Shown here in pieces: positions 34,908 through 44,279 of a stretch of DNA of 64,000 nucleotides. The stretch is from Pseudomonas proteolytica (GTDB lineage: Bacteria > Pseudomonadota > Gammaproteobacteria > Pseudomonadales > Pseudomonadaceae). The notes under the pieces are model-generated. The model did no database searches. It was not told where the DNA came from and worked only from the letters and a program-made list of their open reading frames with translations. The translations under genes were made by a program, and so were the position numbers. The stretch's first letter is position 1. Each line of letters starts with the position of its first letter. The DNA is taken from the NCBI RefSeq assembly GCF_007858275.1, contig NZ_VFEV01000012.1, positions 1-64,000 on the forward strand, read 5' to 3'.

Positions 34908-36682
34908 TTGCCAAAACCCGCCAGAAAGCCCGCCCGTTCGCCATTTCCCGCTGGAGCCTGCAGCGCAAGCTGGTGTTGGCGTTCTGGCTGGTGACGGTGA
35001 TCCCGACGATGATCGCCGCGGAGCTGGCGGCCACCACCCTGTCGCAGATTTTCGACAGTAACGTGCGCATCTGGCTGCAAGAGTCGACCCGGATCGTCAA
35101 GGACGAAGTCAGCGACATCCTGCACGACAACGCCCGCGTGGCGCAGATCTTCCTGCGTTATGTGCGTCCGCCCTCCACCCATGAAGCGATGCGGCATGAC
35201 CGTTTGATCGCGGACATTGCCAGCGCCACTGATATTGACGTGGTAACCCTGATTCGCAGCAGCGACGGCAAAGTGATGTTCAGCACCGTGGGCGATGATG
35301 TGGTGAAACAAATCAGCCTCGCTCCCAACGCCGTATTGCAAACCGTGCAGGTTGGCGGCGTGGCCACCGGGGCGGTGATTTCCTCGTTCGAAACCACTCA
35401 GGACGGTGTCGATTACGAACTGTTGGTGGGCACCTACCTGGACAGCAGCTTCCTGACCAGTGTCGCCGAGGTCCACTCCCTGGACTTGCGCCTGTACCTG
35501 GCCAACACCGACGGCTTCTCGGAGATCTTCTCGACCCAGCGTTTTGAAGATCACCCGACCCGCGTGCCGAAATCCGTGGAAACCCTGCTGCGCAGCACCA
35601 AGCAGCCTAGCGAGCAATTCACCAGCAACTACAGTGGCCTGTACTGGCCGATCTTCAATGACACCGGCGAGTTGCAGGGTGTGATCTTCAGCGGCCTGCT
35701 ACGCCACACCAGCCTGGTGGGGCTGGTGAACCAGAGCAATCTGTTCGTGCTGATCTTCCTGCTCAGTTCCGCCTTGTCCCTGGGCGCCGGCGTGCTGGTC
35801 TCCCGGCACCTGACGCGGCCGCTGCGTGAGTTGTCCCGGGGCGTGAGTGCGGTGATCAGCGGCAATTACCAGCACCGCGTGGCCGTCACCGGCGGCGATG
35901 AGTTGGCGCAACTGAGCAGCACCTTCAACCACATGACCGAGCGCCTGGGCGAATTGCATCACCTCGAGGCCCAACTGCGTCGGCGCGACCGCCTGCATGC
36001 CCTGGGCGAAGTGGCGATGGGCCTGGCCCACGAAATCCGCAACCCATTGGGCATCATCAAGACCGCGACCCAACTGCTGCACCGCCGCACGGACCTGCCG
36101 GAGACCGACAAGCGCCACCTGGAATATGTGGTCAGCGAAGTCAGCCGGATCAATGACCTGATCACCGATTTTCTCGATTTCGCCAAACCCAGCGAGCCCC
36201 TGCGCAGCCAGCAACTGGCGCGGCCACTGGTGGAAGACATCCTGGGGTTCTGCGCGCCGGAGCTGGCGAGCCACGCCATCGACGCCCATCTCGACGACCA
36301 GGCGCCTGGCGCGACCCTCTATGTGGACGCCAAGCAATTCAAGCAGGCGTGCCTGAACCTGATTCTCAACGCCATCGATGCCATGCCCCAGGGCGGGCGC
36401 CTGACGTTAAGCATCAGCCGCGCGGACCAGTCCACAGTGATCAGCGTCAGCGACAGCGGGCAGGGCATCCCGGCAGAGATGATCGAGCGGATCTTTACCC
36501 CCTTCGTCACCACCAAGGCCTCGGGCACTGGCCTTGGCCTGGCGAAAGTCTATTCGATCATGGAAAGTCACGATGGCCGCATCGAATGCACCAGCGAGAA
36601 GGATGCCGGCGCAACCTTCAGCCTGTACATTCCGGCCAGCGGTGAAGATGACGGCGACGACGAGGACAGTCATGACGCATAA
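34904..36682 (+). CDS. Membrane sensor histidine kinase
   Basis: A 592-residue inner-membrane histidine kinase. TM1 is at about 24-46 and a periplasmic sensor segment spans about 47-275. TM2 at about 278-300 is followed by HAMP (about 300-352). HisKA has the phospho-acceptor in [10 protein letters not shown], and the HATPase domain has [10 protein letters not shown] (N box), DSGQGIP (G1) and GTGLGLAKV (G2). The periplasmic part is a cache-like alpha/beta segment and has no recognised ligand motif. Gene order and an 11-nt overlap with the following regulator make the pair one two-component system. Confidence 0.92.
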   Translation: MIAKTRQKARPFAISRWSLQRKLVLAFWLVTVIPTMIAAELAATTLSQIFDSNVRIWLQESTRIVKDEVSDILHDNARVAQIFLRYVRPPSTHEAMRHDRLIADIASATDIDVVTLIRSSDGKVMFSTVGDDVVKQISLAPNAVLQTVQVGGVATGAVISSFETTQDGVDYELLVGTYLDSSFLTSVAEVHSLDLRLYLANTDGFSEIFSTQRFEDHPTRVPKSVETLLRSTKQPSEQFTSNYSGLYWPIFNDTGELQGVIFSGLLRHTSLVGLVNQSNLFVLIFLLSSALSLGAGVLVSRHLTRPLRELSRGVSAVISGNYQHRVAVTGGDELAQLSSTFNHMTERLGELHHLEAQLRRRDRLHALGEVAMGLAHEIRNPLGIIKTATQLLHRRTDLPETDKRHLEYVVSEVSRINDLITDFLDFAKPSEPLRSQQLARPLVEDILGFCAPELASHAIDAHLDDQAPGATLYVDAKQFKQACLNLILNAIDAMPQGGRLTLSISRADQSTVISVSDSGQGIPAEMIERIFTPFVTTKASGTGLGLAKVYSIMESHDGRIECTSEKDAGATFSLYIPASGEDDGDDEDSHDA

Positions 36683-38069
36683 CATATTGGTGGTCGACGA
36701 CGAGCCCAAGCTCTGCGATTTGCTGGCCTCGGCCCTGAGCCAGAACGATATCCAGGTGTTTATCGCCGGCAATGGCCTGCATGCCCTCAAGGTGCTGGAG
36801 CAGGAAGATATCGACCTGGTGATCAGCGATTGGCGCATGCCCGGCATGGACGGCCCGCAGCTGCTGGCCGAGATCAAGGTGCGCTACCCACAGTTGCCGG
36901 TGATCGTGATGACGGCCTACAGCACTGTGAAAAATGCCGTGCAGTCGATGCGCAACGGCGCCTACGACTACATTGCCAAGCCCTTCGATATCGACGAGCT
37001 GGACATCACCGTGGCCAAGGCCTTGCAGTTTCGCGACATCATGCGCGACAACGCACGGCTGCGCGCCGAGCTCGACGAGCATGCGCAGTTCGACAGCCTG
37101 GTGGGCGACAGCCCGGCGTTCCGCCGTGTGCTGCAAGCGGTGGATTCGGTGCGCGAAAGCAACGCCACCATCCTGTTGACCGGCGAAAGCGGCACCGGCA
37201 AGGAAATGGTCGCCCGCGCCATTCACAAGCATGGCAACCGCGCCGATAAACCCTTTGTCGCGGTCAATTGCGCTGCGATCCCAGAAGGCTTGCTGGAAAG
37301 CGAAATGTTCGGCCATCGCAAGGGCGCCTTTACCGGCGCTGTGGCCGACCGGATCGGGCGTTTCATGCAGGCCGACAAGGGCACGCTGTTTCTCGACGAG
37401 GTGGGCGATATGCCCCTGGCGTTGCAGGCCAAGATCCTGCGCGCCTTGCAGGAGCGGGTGATCGAGCCGGTGGGCGACCCCCGCGAGCGCAAGGTGGATG
37501 TGCGGGTGATCGCCGCCACCAACAAGAACCTGTTGGAAGCCGTGGCGAACAAGGAGTTTCGCGAGGACCTCTACTACCGTCTCAACGTGTTCCCAATCCC
37601 GCTGCCCGCTCTGCGCGAGCGTGTCGAAGACATCGCCCCGCTGGCCCGCCACTTTGCCCGCAGCCTGAGCGCCAATGCCGGTAAACGCATCACCGGCTTC
37701 AGCGCAGATGCCTTGCAGGCCATGGCGGCCTACAGCTGGCCGGGCAATATCCGCGAGCTGCAAAACTGCGTGGAGCGCGCGACCATCGTCGCGGCGAGCC
37801 CGGTGATTGAAGATATCGACTTGCCGGCCTATCTGTTCGCGTCCCAGCCGACGGCGGGTGACGTGACGACGATTCTCAGCGAAGGCCCGGGCGTGCCTCG
37901 GGACCTGGATGCGGCGCTGGCAGAAGTAGAGAAGGCGTACATCCTGGCGGCGTTGCAGGAGAGCAATGGCGTGCAGGCGGCTGCGGCGTCAAGGATCGGG
38001 ATTTCCGAGCGCAGCTTTTGGTACCGCTTGAAAAAGCTCGGGATCCAGATCGACAAGATCGTGCGCTGA
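36672..38069 (+). CDS. Sigma-54-dependent response regulator (NtrC type)
   Basis: A 465-residue NtrC-family regulator. The receiver is at about 1-120 with phospho-acceptor Asp in VISDWRMPGMDG. The AAA+ domain (about 140-375) has Walker A GESGTGKE, the sigma-54-contacting loop GAFTGA and Walker B TLFLDEVGDM. A Fis-type HTH sits at the C-terminus (AAASRIGISERSFWYRLKK). I start it at the ATG at 36672; the frame is open to 36534 inside the kinase gene. Its own operon begins with a sigma-54 promoter and a TTTGTAG-type upstream site, so positive autoregulation is likely. A REP pair follows it. Confidence 0.93.
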   Translation: MTHNILVVDDEPKLCDLLASALSQNDIQVFIAGNGLHALKVLEQEDIDLVISDWRMPGMDGPQLLAEIKVRYPQLPVIVMTAYSTVKNAVQSMRNGAYDYIAKPFDIDELDITVAKALQFRDIMRDNARLRAELDEHAQFDSLVGDSPAFRRVLQAVDSVRESNATILLTGESGTGKEMVARAIHKHGNRADKPFVAVNCAAIPEGLLESEMFGHRKGAFTGAVADRIGRFMQADKGTLFLDEVGDMPLALQAKILRALQERVIEPVGDPRERKVDVRVIAATNKNLLEAVANKEFREDLYYRLNVFPIPLPALRERVEDIAPLARHFARSLSANAGKRITGFSADALQAMAAYSWPGNIRELQNCVERATIVAASPVIEDIDLPAYLFASQPTAGDVTTILSEGPGVPRDLDAALAEVEKAYILAALQESNGVQAAAASRIGISERSFWYRLKKLGIQIDKIVR

Positions 38070-38082
38070 AACACTGATCAAA

Positions 38083-38174
38083 ATGTGGGAGCGGGCTTGC
38101 TCGCGAAAGCGGTGGATCAGTCAATTTAGATGTCGACTGATACACCGCTTTCGCGAGCAAGCCCGCTCCCACAT
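38083..38174. repeat. REP pair (BIME-like hairpin) at operon end
   Basis: ATGTGGGAGCGGGCTTGCTC with continuation GCGAAAGCGG faces its perfect reverse complement. It lies between the end of the six-gene operon and the convergent glpM-like gene. Confidence 0.92.
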
Positions 38175-38188
38175 GTGATTGAGGTGAG

Positions 38189-38527
38189 TCAGGCGTGGAT
38201 GCGTACCCACACGCTGACCAGTACCGTCGCGGCCATCAGCCAGGCTACTGCGGCGACTGCCAGCGAGGCCTCCAGGCGCATGCGGTCGACCATCACATAC
38301 AAGGTCGCCAGGTACACAAAGTACGGAATGATCGACCACATGCCGAACACAATCGTGGTTTTCAAGTCGTCCACCGAGCGGCCCTTGCCGACGATGTAGT
38401 GGGCGATCAGGGCAAAGGTCGGAAACAGCGGCACCAGGCCGGCGATGTAGTAGTTCCTGGTCTTGGCCAGCACTGCCAGGAGCAATACCACCGCCGCACC
38501 GAGGGCGGCCTTGAAAACTAAATCCAC
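38189..38527 (-). CDS. glpM: GlpM-family inner membrane protein
   Basis: A 112-residue protein with four hydrophobic helices, recognised as GlpM-like from MDLVFKAALGAAVVLLLAVL and AKTRNYYIAGLVPLFPT. In P. aeruginosa GlpM adjoins glpD and was linked to efficient alginate production; the molecular role is unclear. Here it is 7 kb from glpD, directly downstream of aauR, so the classic linkage is broken. The family call is a judgment from sequence memory. Confidence 0.7.
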   Translation of the reverse strand: MDLVFKAALGAAVVLLLAVLAKTRNYYIAGLVPLFPTFALIAHYIVGKGRSVDDLKTTIVFGMWSIIPYFVYLATLYVMVDRMRLEASLAVAAVAWLMAATVLVSVWVRIHA

Positions 38528-38537
38528 GCAGTACTCC

Positions 38538-39878
38538 TTAGTGGTTCAGGCCGTATTTCTTGACCTTGTCGAACAGGGTGGTCTTGGCCATGCCCAGCTC
38601 CAGGCTGGCCTGGGTCAGGTTGCCGCCGCTGCGCTGCAGGGCGTCGCTGAGCAGGTTGCGCTCAAAGGCTTCCACCGCCTCGGTAAAGGCCAGACCATGG
38701 TTGTCGGGGCTGTTGCCGCTCTTCTTGAAGGCCGGCAGGCCCAGGGCAAAGCGTTCGGCGACGTTGCGCAGTTCACGCACGTTGCCGGGCCAGTCGTGGC
38801 TCATCAGGCTGGACAGGGTCTGGTTGTCCAGCTCCGGGGCGATGCGGTCGAAACGCAGGGATGACTGCTGCAGGAAGTGTTCGAACAGTTGCAGGATATC
38901 TTCGCGACGCTCGCGCAGGGGCGGCAGTTCCAGGGTCACTACGTTCAGGCGGTAGTACAAGTCGCTGCGGAACTGGTTGGCGCGGCTCAATTCGTCAAGG
39001 TCGGACTTGGTCGCGGCGATCACCCGGCAATCCACCGCCACGCTCTGGTTCGAGCCCAGGCGTTCCAGGGTGCGCTCCTGCAAGACCCGCAGCAGTTTGA
39101 TCTGCAGGTTCATCGGCATGCTTTCCACTTCGTCGAGGAACAGCGTGCCTTCGTGGGCATGTTCGATCTTGCCGATACGCCGCTTGCCCGCGCCGGTGAA
39201 GGCGTTGGCTTCGTGACCGAAAATCTCGCTTTCAAACAGGTTTTCCGGCAGGCCACCGCAGTTCAGGGCCACGAACTGGTGGGCGTGGCGGCGGCTGAAG
39301 TCGTGCAGGCAGCGGGCGACCAGTTCCTTGCCGGTGCCGGTCTCGCCTTCGATCAGCACGTTGGCTGAGGTGTCGGCGACATTGGCGATCAATTCCCGCA
39401 GGTTCTGCATTGCCGGCGAGCGCCCGATGATCCGGCCTTCCAGGGAGTCACGCTCAGCCAGCTGCCGGCGCAACGCCCAGACTTCCCGGGCCAGGCCGCG
39501 CTGTTCGAGGGCGCGGCGCACCACGTCCACCAGGCGTTCCGGGGAAAAAGGTTTTTCCATGAAGTCATAGGCGCCGTTGCGCATCGCGCCCACGGCCATG
39601 GAGATGTCGCCGTGGCCGGTGATCAGCACCACCGGCAGGCTTTTATCCAGGGCCTTGAGGCGGGTCAACAGCTCCAGGCCGTCGATGCCGGGCAGGCGGA
39701 TATCGCTGATCACAATGCCGGCGAAGTTCTCGCCGACGCGCTTGAGGGCCTCTTCGGCACTGGCCACGCCGACGCTGGGAATATCTTCCAGGGCCAGGGC
39801 TTGCTGGCAGCCGAGCAACACATGGGGATCGTCTTCGACGATCAGCACGGTCAGTTCGGTATTGGGTTGGCTGTTCAT
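38538..39878 (-). CDS. aauR: AauR, sigma-54-dependent regulator of acidic amino acid uptake
   Basis: A 446-residue DctD/NtrC-type regulator with a receiver (phospho-acceptor in VISDIRLPGIDG), an AAA+ domain (GETGTGKE, TLFLDEVESM) and a C-terminal Fis-type HTH (LTQASLELGMAKTTLFDK). The sigma-54-contacting loop reads NAFTGA, with Asn replacing the first Gly of GAFTGA; the codon AAC is clear. AauR activates aat genes for glutamate/aspartate uptake in Pseudomonas. Two AauR-type boxes and a sigma-54 promoter lie upstream of aatJ here. Its ATG overlaps the aauS stop (ATGA), so the pair is cotranscribed. Confidence 0.88.
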   Translation of the reverse strand: MNSQPNTELTVLIVEDDPHVLLGCQQALALEDIPSVGVASAEEALKRVGENFAGIVISDIRLPGIDGLELLTRLKALDKSLPVVLITGHGDISMAVGAMRNGAYDFMEKPFSPERLVDVVRRALEQRGLAREVWALRRQLAERDSLEGRIIGRSPAMQNLRELIANVADTSANVLIEGETGTGKELVARCLHDFSRRHAHQFVALNCGGLPENLFESEIFGHEANAFTGAGKRRIGKIEHAHEGTLFLDEVESMPMNLQIKLLRVLQERTLERLGSNQSVAVDCRVIAATKSDLDELSRANQFRSDLYYRLNVVTLELPPLRERREDILQLFEHFLQQSSLRFDRIAPELDNQTLSSLMSHDWPGNVRELRNVAERFALGLPAFKKSGNSPDNHGLAFTEAVEAFERNLLSDALQRSGGNLTQASLELGMAKTTLFDKVKKYGLNH

Positions 39879-41779
39879 ATCGATTCGCCGGGTTGATGGC
39901 CTGCCAGGGGCAGGCTCAGGACAAAGGCCGTACCACCATCGGCCGGGTGCTCGACGGCCAGGTTGCCGCCGGTGGCCGCCGCGAGGCTGGCCGACAGGGT
40001 CAGGCCCAGGCCTAATCCTTGCTCGCCGGGTTTGGTGGTGAAAAAGGGTTCGAACAGGTGCTTGCGGGTCTCTGGGTCGATGCCATGCCCGTTGTCCCGC
40101 ACCCGCAGGCGGTATTTGCCTTCATGGATATCACTTTCCAGCCACAGCTCGGGGGCGGGTTGGGCGTGCATCGCGTCCAGGGCGTTGCCGATCAGGTTGA
40201 CCAGGATCTGCTCCAGGCGCGTCTGGTCGATTTGCAACATGGCCTGGCTGAAACCGCGGTGTACGGTCAGCGGCAGGTTGTCGAGGCGGCTGCCCAGGAC
40301 CTGGAACGCCGCGTCCACGGCCTTGGCCAGGCTGGCTTCACCCTGGTCGTCACCACGCCGGGCAAACGAGCGCAGGCTGGCGGTGATGCGGCCCATGCGG
40401 TCGATCAGTTCATTGATGGTCTTGAGGTTGGTGCTGGCGGTATCCAGGGCACCGCGCTCCAGGAAGCGCACGGTGTTGCCGGACAAGGTGCGCAAGGCCG
40501 CCAGGGGCTGGTTCAGTTCATGGGCGATGCTGGTCGACATCTGGCCGATGGCCGCCAGTTTTCCGGCCTGGACTAATTCGTCCTGGGCCCGGCGCAGGGT
40601 CTCTTCGGCCTGGCGTCGTTCGCGGATCTGCGCCTTGAGCCGTTCGTTGCTGGCGCGCAGGTCGCCGGTGCGCTCGGCAATCCGCCGCTCCAGTTGGTTG
40701 TTGGCTTCCTGCAGGGCCTCGCGGGCGGCCAGGCGTGTGGCGATCACCTTGCGCCGCTCATTCCAGGCAATCAGCAGGAACGCCACCAGGGCAAAGGCCA
40801 CCGCCACGAGGATGCCCTGGTTGATCGCGGCCTGGCGCAGGTCGTTGAGCGGAGTGAGCAGGGTGAAATTCCACGGCGTGTCGTTCAGTGGCCGGGTCTG
40901 GGCCAGGTAGGTGACTTCCTGGTCGTCGGCCACCACTTCACTGTTGGCGGGGAAGGTCAGCTTCTCGGTGCCGGCGTCGAGGTGCTCGCGGGCCAGGGGT
41001 TGCAGTTCGTTGAGGGTCGCCCAGTAATACTGCAGGCTGCGGGCCAGGCGTTCCTTGGTCTCGTCGCTCAGCGGGCGCACGGCCTTGAGCCGGCGCGCCG
41101 GGTCGCTGGAGAGGATGATGATGCCGTTCTCATCGCTGACGAAGGCTTCCAGGCGCGCGCGCTGCCAGCGTTCTTCCAACGCTTCCAGGCGCACCTTGAC
41201 CACCGCGACGCCAATGATCTTGCCGCGTTCTTCCAGGCCATGGGCCAGGTAGTAGCCGGGTTCGCCATTGGTGCTGCCGATGCCATAGAAACGGCCGGGC
41301 TGGCCACGCACGGCATTCTGGAAATAGGCGCGGAACGACAGGTCTTCACCCAGGTAACTGTCGATATCGCGCCAGTTACTGGTGGCCATCACACGGCCGG
41401 TGGTGTCCATCACATAAATCGCCCGGCTGCGGCTGCGCCGGTTCAGGCCTTCGAGGTATTCGTTGACGGTTTGCCGGTGTTCTGGGCTTGGCTCGGCCAG
41501 CAGCTTGGAGACACTGGACTCCAGCTCCAGCAGGCTGGGCAGGTAGGTGTATTTGCTGATCTCACTTTCGACCGTGCGCGCATGCAGCTCCAACTGGCGC
41601 TCACCGTTCTCGCCCAGGGTCCGGATGCCGTAGTACTCGCTGGTCCAGAAGCCGATAAAACCCAGGCCGATCATCAACAGGATGATCAGAGGCGGCAGGA
41701 ACAATTGGCGGATCAGACGGGGCTTCACGGCAAGTGATGGCGGTGCGGCGCGATAGAGGGTGGGGTCGCATTTCATCAC
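39875..41779 (-). CDS. aauS: AauS, sensor kinase for acidic amino acids
   Basis: A 634-residue DctB-like histidine kinase. TM1 lies at about 26-46 and a large periplasmic double-cache-type sensor domain at about 47-310 (segments VMATSNWRDIDSYLGED and GIIILSSDP). TM2 (about 315-335) is followed by a coiled coil (about 345-410). HisKA has SIAHELNQPLAALR, and the HATPase has NLIGNALDAM and GLGLGLTLS. The neighbouring aatJQMP transporter and AauR identify it as AauS, which senses glutamate/aspartate-type ligands. A REP pair separates it from aatP, so it is probably expressed at a lower level or separately. Confidence 0.88.
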   Translation of the reverse strand: MMKCDPTLYRAAPPSLAVKPRLIRQLFLPPLIILLMIGLGFIGFWTSEYYGIRTLGENGERQLELHARTVESEISKYTYLPSLLELESSVSKLLAEPSPEHRQTVNEYLEGLNRRSRSRAIYVMDTTGRVMATSNWRDIDSYLGEDLSFRAYFQNAVRGQPGRFYGIGSTNGEPGYYLAHGLEERGKIIGVAVVKVRLEALEERWQRARLEAFVSDENGIIILSSDPARRLKAVRPLSDETKERLARSLQYYWATLNELQPLAREHLDAGTEKLTFPANSEVVADDQEVTYLAQTRPLNDTPWNFTLLTPLNDLRQAAINQGILVAVAFALVAFLLIAWNERRKVIATRLAAREALQEANNQLERRIAERTGDLRASNERLKAQIRERRQAEETLRRAQDELVQAGKLAAIGQMSTSIAHELNQPLAALRTLSGNTVRFLERGALDTASTNLKTINELIDRMGRITASLRSFARRGDDQGEASLAKAVDAAFQVLGSRLDNLPLTVHRGFSQAMLQIDQTRLEQILVNLIGNALDAMHAQPAPELWLESDIHEGKYRLRVRDNGHGIDPETRKHLFEPFFTTKPGEQGLGLGLTLSASLAAATGGNLAVEHPADGGTAFVLSLPLAGHQPGESI

Positions 41780-41815
41780 AGATGCCTTGGGTCAACCAGC
41801 GCTTGCCTGGACCGG

Positions 41816-41904
41816 TGTGGGAGCGGGCTTGCCCGCGATGACGGTAGGTCAGCCACAGATTGGTTGACTGATACACCGTAATCGCGGGCAAGCCCGCTCC
41901 CACA
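41816..41904. repeat. REP pair between aatP and aauS
   Basis: TGTGGGAGCGGGCTTGCCCG continues as CGATGACGGT and faces ACCGTAATCGCGGGC and on to CCCACA, with two mismatches. It occupies most of the aatP-aauS gap, where P. aeruginosa has ansB and ggt between the two parts of the locus. Confidence 0.9.
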
Positions 41905-41938
41905 GGGCCCGGGTTCTACAGTGGACGCTGTGTCGTGC

Positions 41939-42673
41939 TTAGTGCTGCAGGATTTTCTCGAGGAAGTGCTGCGCACGTTCGGAGCGGGCGCTGATATCGC
42001 CGAAGAACTCTTCTTTAGGGCAGTCCTCGATGATCTTGCCGGCGTCCATGAAGATCACACGGTCGGCCACTTTACGGGCGAAGCCCATTTCGTGGGTCAC
42101 GCACATCATGGTCATGCCTTCCTGGGCCAGTTGCACCATCACGTCCAGTACTTCGTTGACCATCTCCGGGTCCAGAGCCGAAGTCGGTTCGTCGAACAGC
42201 ATGACGATCGGGTCCATGGCCAGTGCACGGGCAATCGCCACGCGCTGCTGCTGGCCGCCGGACAGTTGGCCCGGGTGCTTGTCCTTGTGCGCCGTCAGAC
42301 CCACGCGCTCCAGCAATTGCAGGCCTTTCTTGGTGGCTTCTTCCTTGCTGCGGCCCAGCACCTTGATCTGCGCAATTGTCAGGTTTTCGGTGATGGTCAT
42401 GTGCGGGAACAGTTCGAAGTGCTGGAACACCATGCCCACGCGCGAGCGCAGTTGCGGCAGGTTGGTCTTCGGGTCGGCAATCGAGGTGCCGTCGACCACG
42501 ACGTCACCTTTCTGGAACGGTTCCAGGGCGTTGACGCACTTGATCAGGGTGGATTTGCCCGAGCCGGACGGCCCGCACACCACGATCACTTCGCCTTTTT
42601 TGACATCAGTGCTGCAATCGGTCAGCACCTGGAAGTCGCCATACCACTTGTTGATGTTCTTGATAGAGATCAT
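41939..42673 (-). CDS. aatP: Glutamate/aspartate ABC transporter ATPase
   Basis: A 244-residue polar amino acid ABC ATPase. Walker A is GPSGSGKST, the signature is [15 protein letters not shown] and Walker B is [12 protein letters not shown]. It energises uptake through AatQM. The ATG overlaps the aatM stop by 4 nt. It is last in aatJ-aatQ-aatM-aatP. Confidence 0.95.
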   Translation of the reverse strand: MISIKNINKWYGDFQVLTDCSTDVKKGEVIVVCGPSGSGKSTLIKCVNALEPFQKGDVVVDGTSIADPKTNLPQLRSRVGMVFQHFELFPHMTITENLTIAQIKVLGRSKEEATKKGLQLLERVGLTAHKDKHPGQLSGGQQQRVAIARALAMDPIVMLFDEPTSALDPEMVNEVLDVMVQLAQEGMTMMCVTHEMGFARKVADRVIFMDAGKIIEDCPKEEFFGDISARSERAQHFLEKILQH

Positions 42674-43341
42674 ACGGCAAACCTTTTTTGCAGACGCTTG
42701 ACCAGCAGCGAGGCGGCAAAGCTGATGATGAAGTAGACGACACCGGCGAAGATCAGGAACTCATTGGAGCGGCCGATAATGTCGCCGTTGGAGCGAGCGG
42801 AGTTGAGGAAGTCCACCAGGCCCACGGTGTAGACCAGCGAGGTGTCCTGGAACAGGATGATGCTCTGCTGTAACAGCAGCGGGGTCATCTTGCGGAACGC
42901 CTGGGGCAGGATGATCAGGCGCATGGTCTGGCCGTAGGTCATGCCCATCGCTTGTGCTGCAGCCATCTGGCCCTTGGGGATCGACTGCACGCCGGCCCGC
43001 ACGATTTCGCAGAAGTACGCCGCCTCGAACATCATGAAGGCCACGACGCAGGAGGTGAACGCGCCGATTGGCGTGTCTTCGCCGGTGATCCAGCGCAACA
43101 CGAACGGCACCGCCAGGTAGAACCAGGTGATCACCAGCAGCAGCGGGATCGAGCGGAAGTAGTTCACGTAGGCGCCGGCCACGCGGGACAGCAGTTTGCT
43201 GGAGGACAGGCGCATCAACGCCAGGATGGTCCCGAGGACGATGCCGCCGACCACGCCCATGACCATCAGCTTCAAGGTCATGACCATGCCGTTCCACAGG
43301 CCAGGGAAGGCCGGGATAATGCCGCTGAAATCGAATTCCAT
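42670..43341 (-). CDS. aatM: Glutamate/aspartate ABC transporter permease AatM
   Basis: A 223-residue inner-membrane permease of the HisM/GltK type with about five helices. The ATPase-coupling EAA loop is [20 protein letters not shown]. It starts with [19 protein letters not shown]. It shares one base with the aatQ stop region and overlaps aatP by 4 nt. With AatQ it should form the heterodimeric channel. Confidence 0.93.
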   Translation of the reverse strand: MEFDFSGIIPAFPGLWNGMVMTLKLMVMGVVGGIVLGTILALMRLSSSKLLSRVAGAYVNYFRSIPLLLVITWFYLAVPFVLRWITGEDTPIGAFTSCVVAFMMFEAAYFCEIVRAGVQSIPKGQMAAAQAMGMTYGQTMRLIILPQAFRKMTPLLLQQSIILFQDTSLVYTVGLVDFLNSARSNGDIIGRSNEFLIFAGVVYFIISFAASLLVKRLQKRFAV

Positions 43342-44087
43342 TATTTACCCCCCACGGAAATCAGGCCGGGCACTGCGACTTTCTTCTCGACCACGCGCAT
43401 CAGCAACATCAGGCTCATGTTCAGGGTGAAGTAGATCAGCGTGGCCAGGGTGAAGGCTTCAAACAGGTTGGCCGAGAACTCGGCGGTCTGCTTGGTTTGC
43501 GCCAGCAACTCCATCAGGCCGATCAAGGACGCCACGGAGGAGTTCTTGAAGACGTTGAGGAATTCCGAGGTGAGCGGCGGAATGATGATCCGGTAGGCCT
43601 GGGGCAACAGCACGTTCCAGTAGATCTGTGACAGGCTGAAACCCATGGCGCGCGCGGCGGCTTCCTGACCGTGGGGCAGGGCCTGGATACCGGTACGCAC
43701 TTGTTCACATACGCGGGCGGCGGTGAACAGGCCCAGGCACACGACAACGCTCAGGTAGGCCGAGGTGGTCGGGTTCAAGTCTTGTTTGTACCAGTCCTGC
43801 AGGTTCTGCGGCAGCAGGTCGGGTACCAGGAAGTACCAGATGAACAGCTGTACCAGCAGTGGCACGTTACGAAAGAGTTCCACGTAGCAGGTGGCGATGC
43901 CGGCCACGAGCCGATTAGGCATCGTGCGCATTACGCCCAGTACCGAGCCCAGCAGCAAGGCAACGATCCAGGCCACGATGGCGATGGCGATGGTCCAGCC
44001 CAAACCGGAGATGAACCAGTCGAGATAGGTCTCGCTGCCCACGCCGGTGGACTTGAAGAATACGCCCCAGTCCCAGTTGTAATTCAT
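43341..44087 (-). CDS. aatQ: Glutamate/aspartate ABC transporter permease AatQ
   Basis: A 248-residue permease with an EAA loop (AARAMGFSLSQIYWNVLLPQ) and about five helices. The ATG at 44087 has GGGGGAGA upstream; the longer frame to 44171 is not preferred. It follows aatJ after a 10-bp stem-loop and precedes aatM directly. Together they define the aspartate/glutamate (acidic amino acid) uptake system. Confidence 0.93.
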   Translation of the reverse strand: MNYNWDWGVFFKSTGVGSETYLDWFISGLGWTIAIAIVAWIVALLLGSVLGVMRTMPNRLVAGIATCYVELFRNVPLLVQLFIWYFLVPDLLPQNLQDWYKQDLNPTTSAYLSVVVCLGLFTAARVCEQVRTGIQALPHGQEAAARAMGFSLSQIYWNVLLPQAYRIIIPPLTSEFLNVFKNSSVASLIGLMELLAQTKQTAEFSANLFEAFTLATLIYFTLNMSLMLLMRVVEKKVAVPGLISVGGK

Positions 44088-44234
44088 TAGGGTCTCCCCC
44101 GAAATCGATCGATGTACAAGCACCCGCTTGGGGAAAATCCATTCCCGCCTGACGGTGAACGTCAGGCACACAAGATCGGCTCGGAAACCGCCAGGTCGAG
44201 TGTTCCAAATAATGCCAGCAGGTAGTAACAGACA

Positions 44235-44260
44235 CCTGAGGGAGGGTTGGCTCCCTCAGG
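44235..44260 (-). promoter_or_regulatory. Stem-loop between aatJ and aatQ
   Basis: On the minus strand CCTGAGGGAG and CTCCCTCAGG form a perfect 10-bp stem over a 6-nt loop, 20 nt after the aatJ stop, with no T-run. Such hairpins after a binding-protein gene usually protect its message from 3' decay, giving more binding protein than permease. This is inference here. Confidence 0.65.
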
Positions 44261-44279
44261 GGATAAGGTTAGTTCGGAA

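Noticed and set aside
36672..38069. Naming the kinase-regulator pair after a known system such as DctBD or MifSR
   Set aside because: Domain order fits many pairs, and the neighbouring enzymes do not match those systems.
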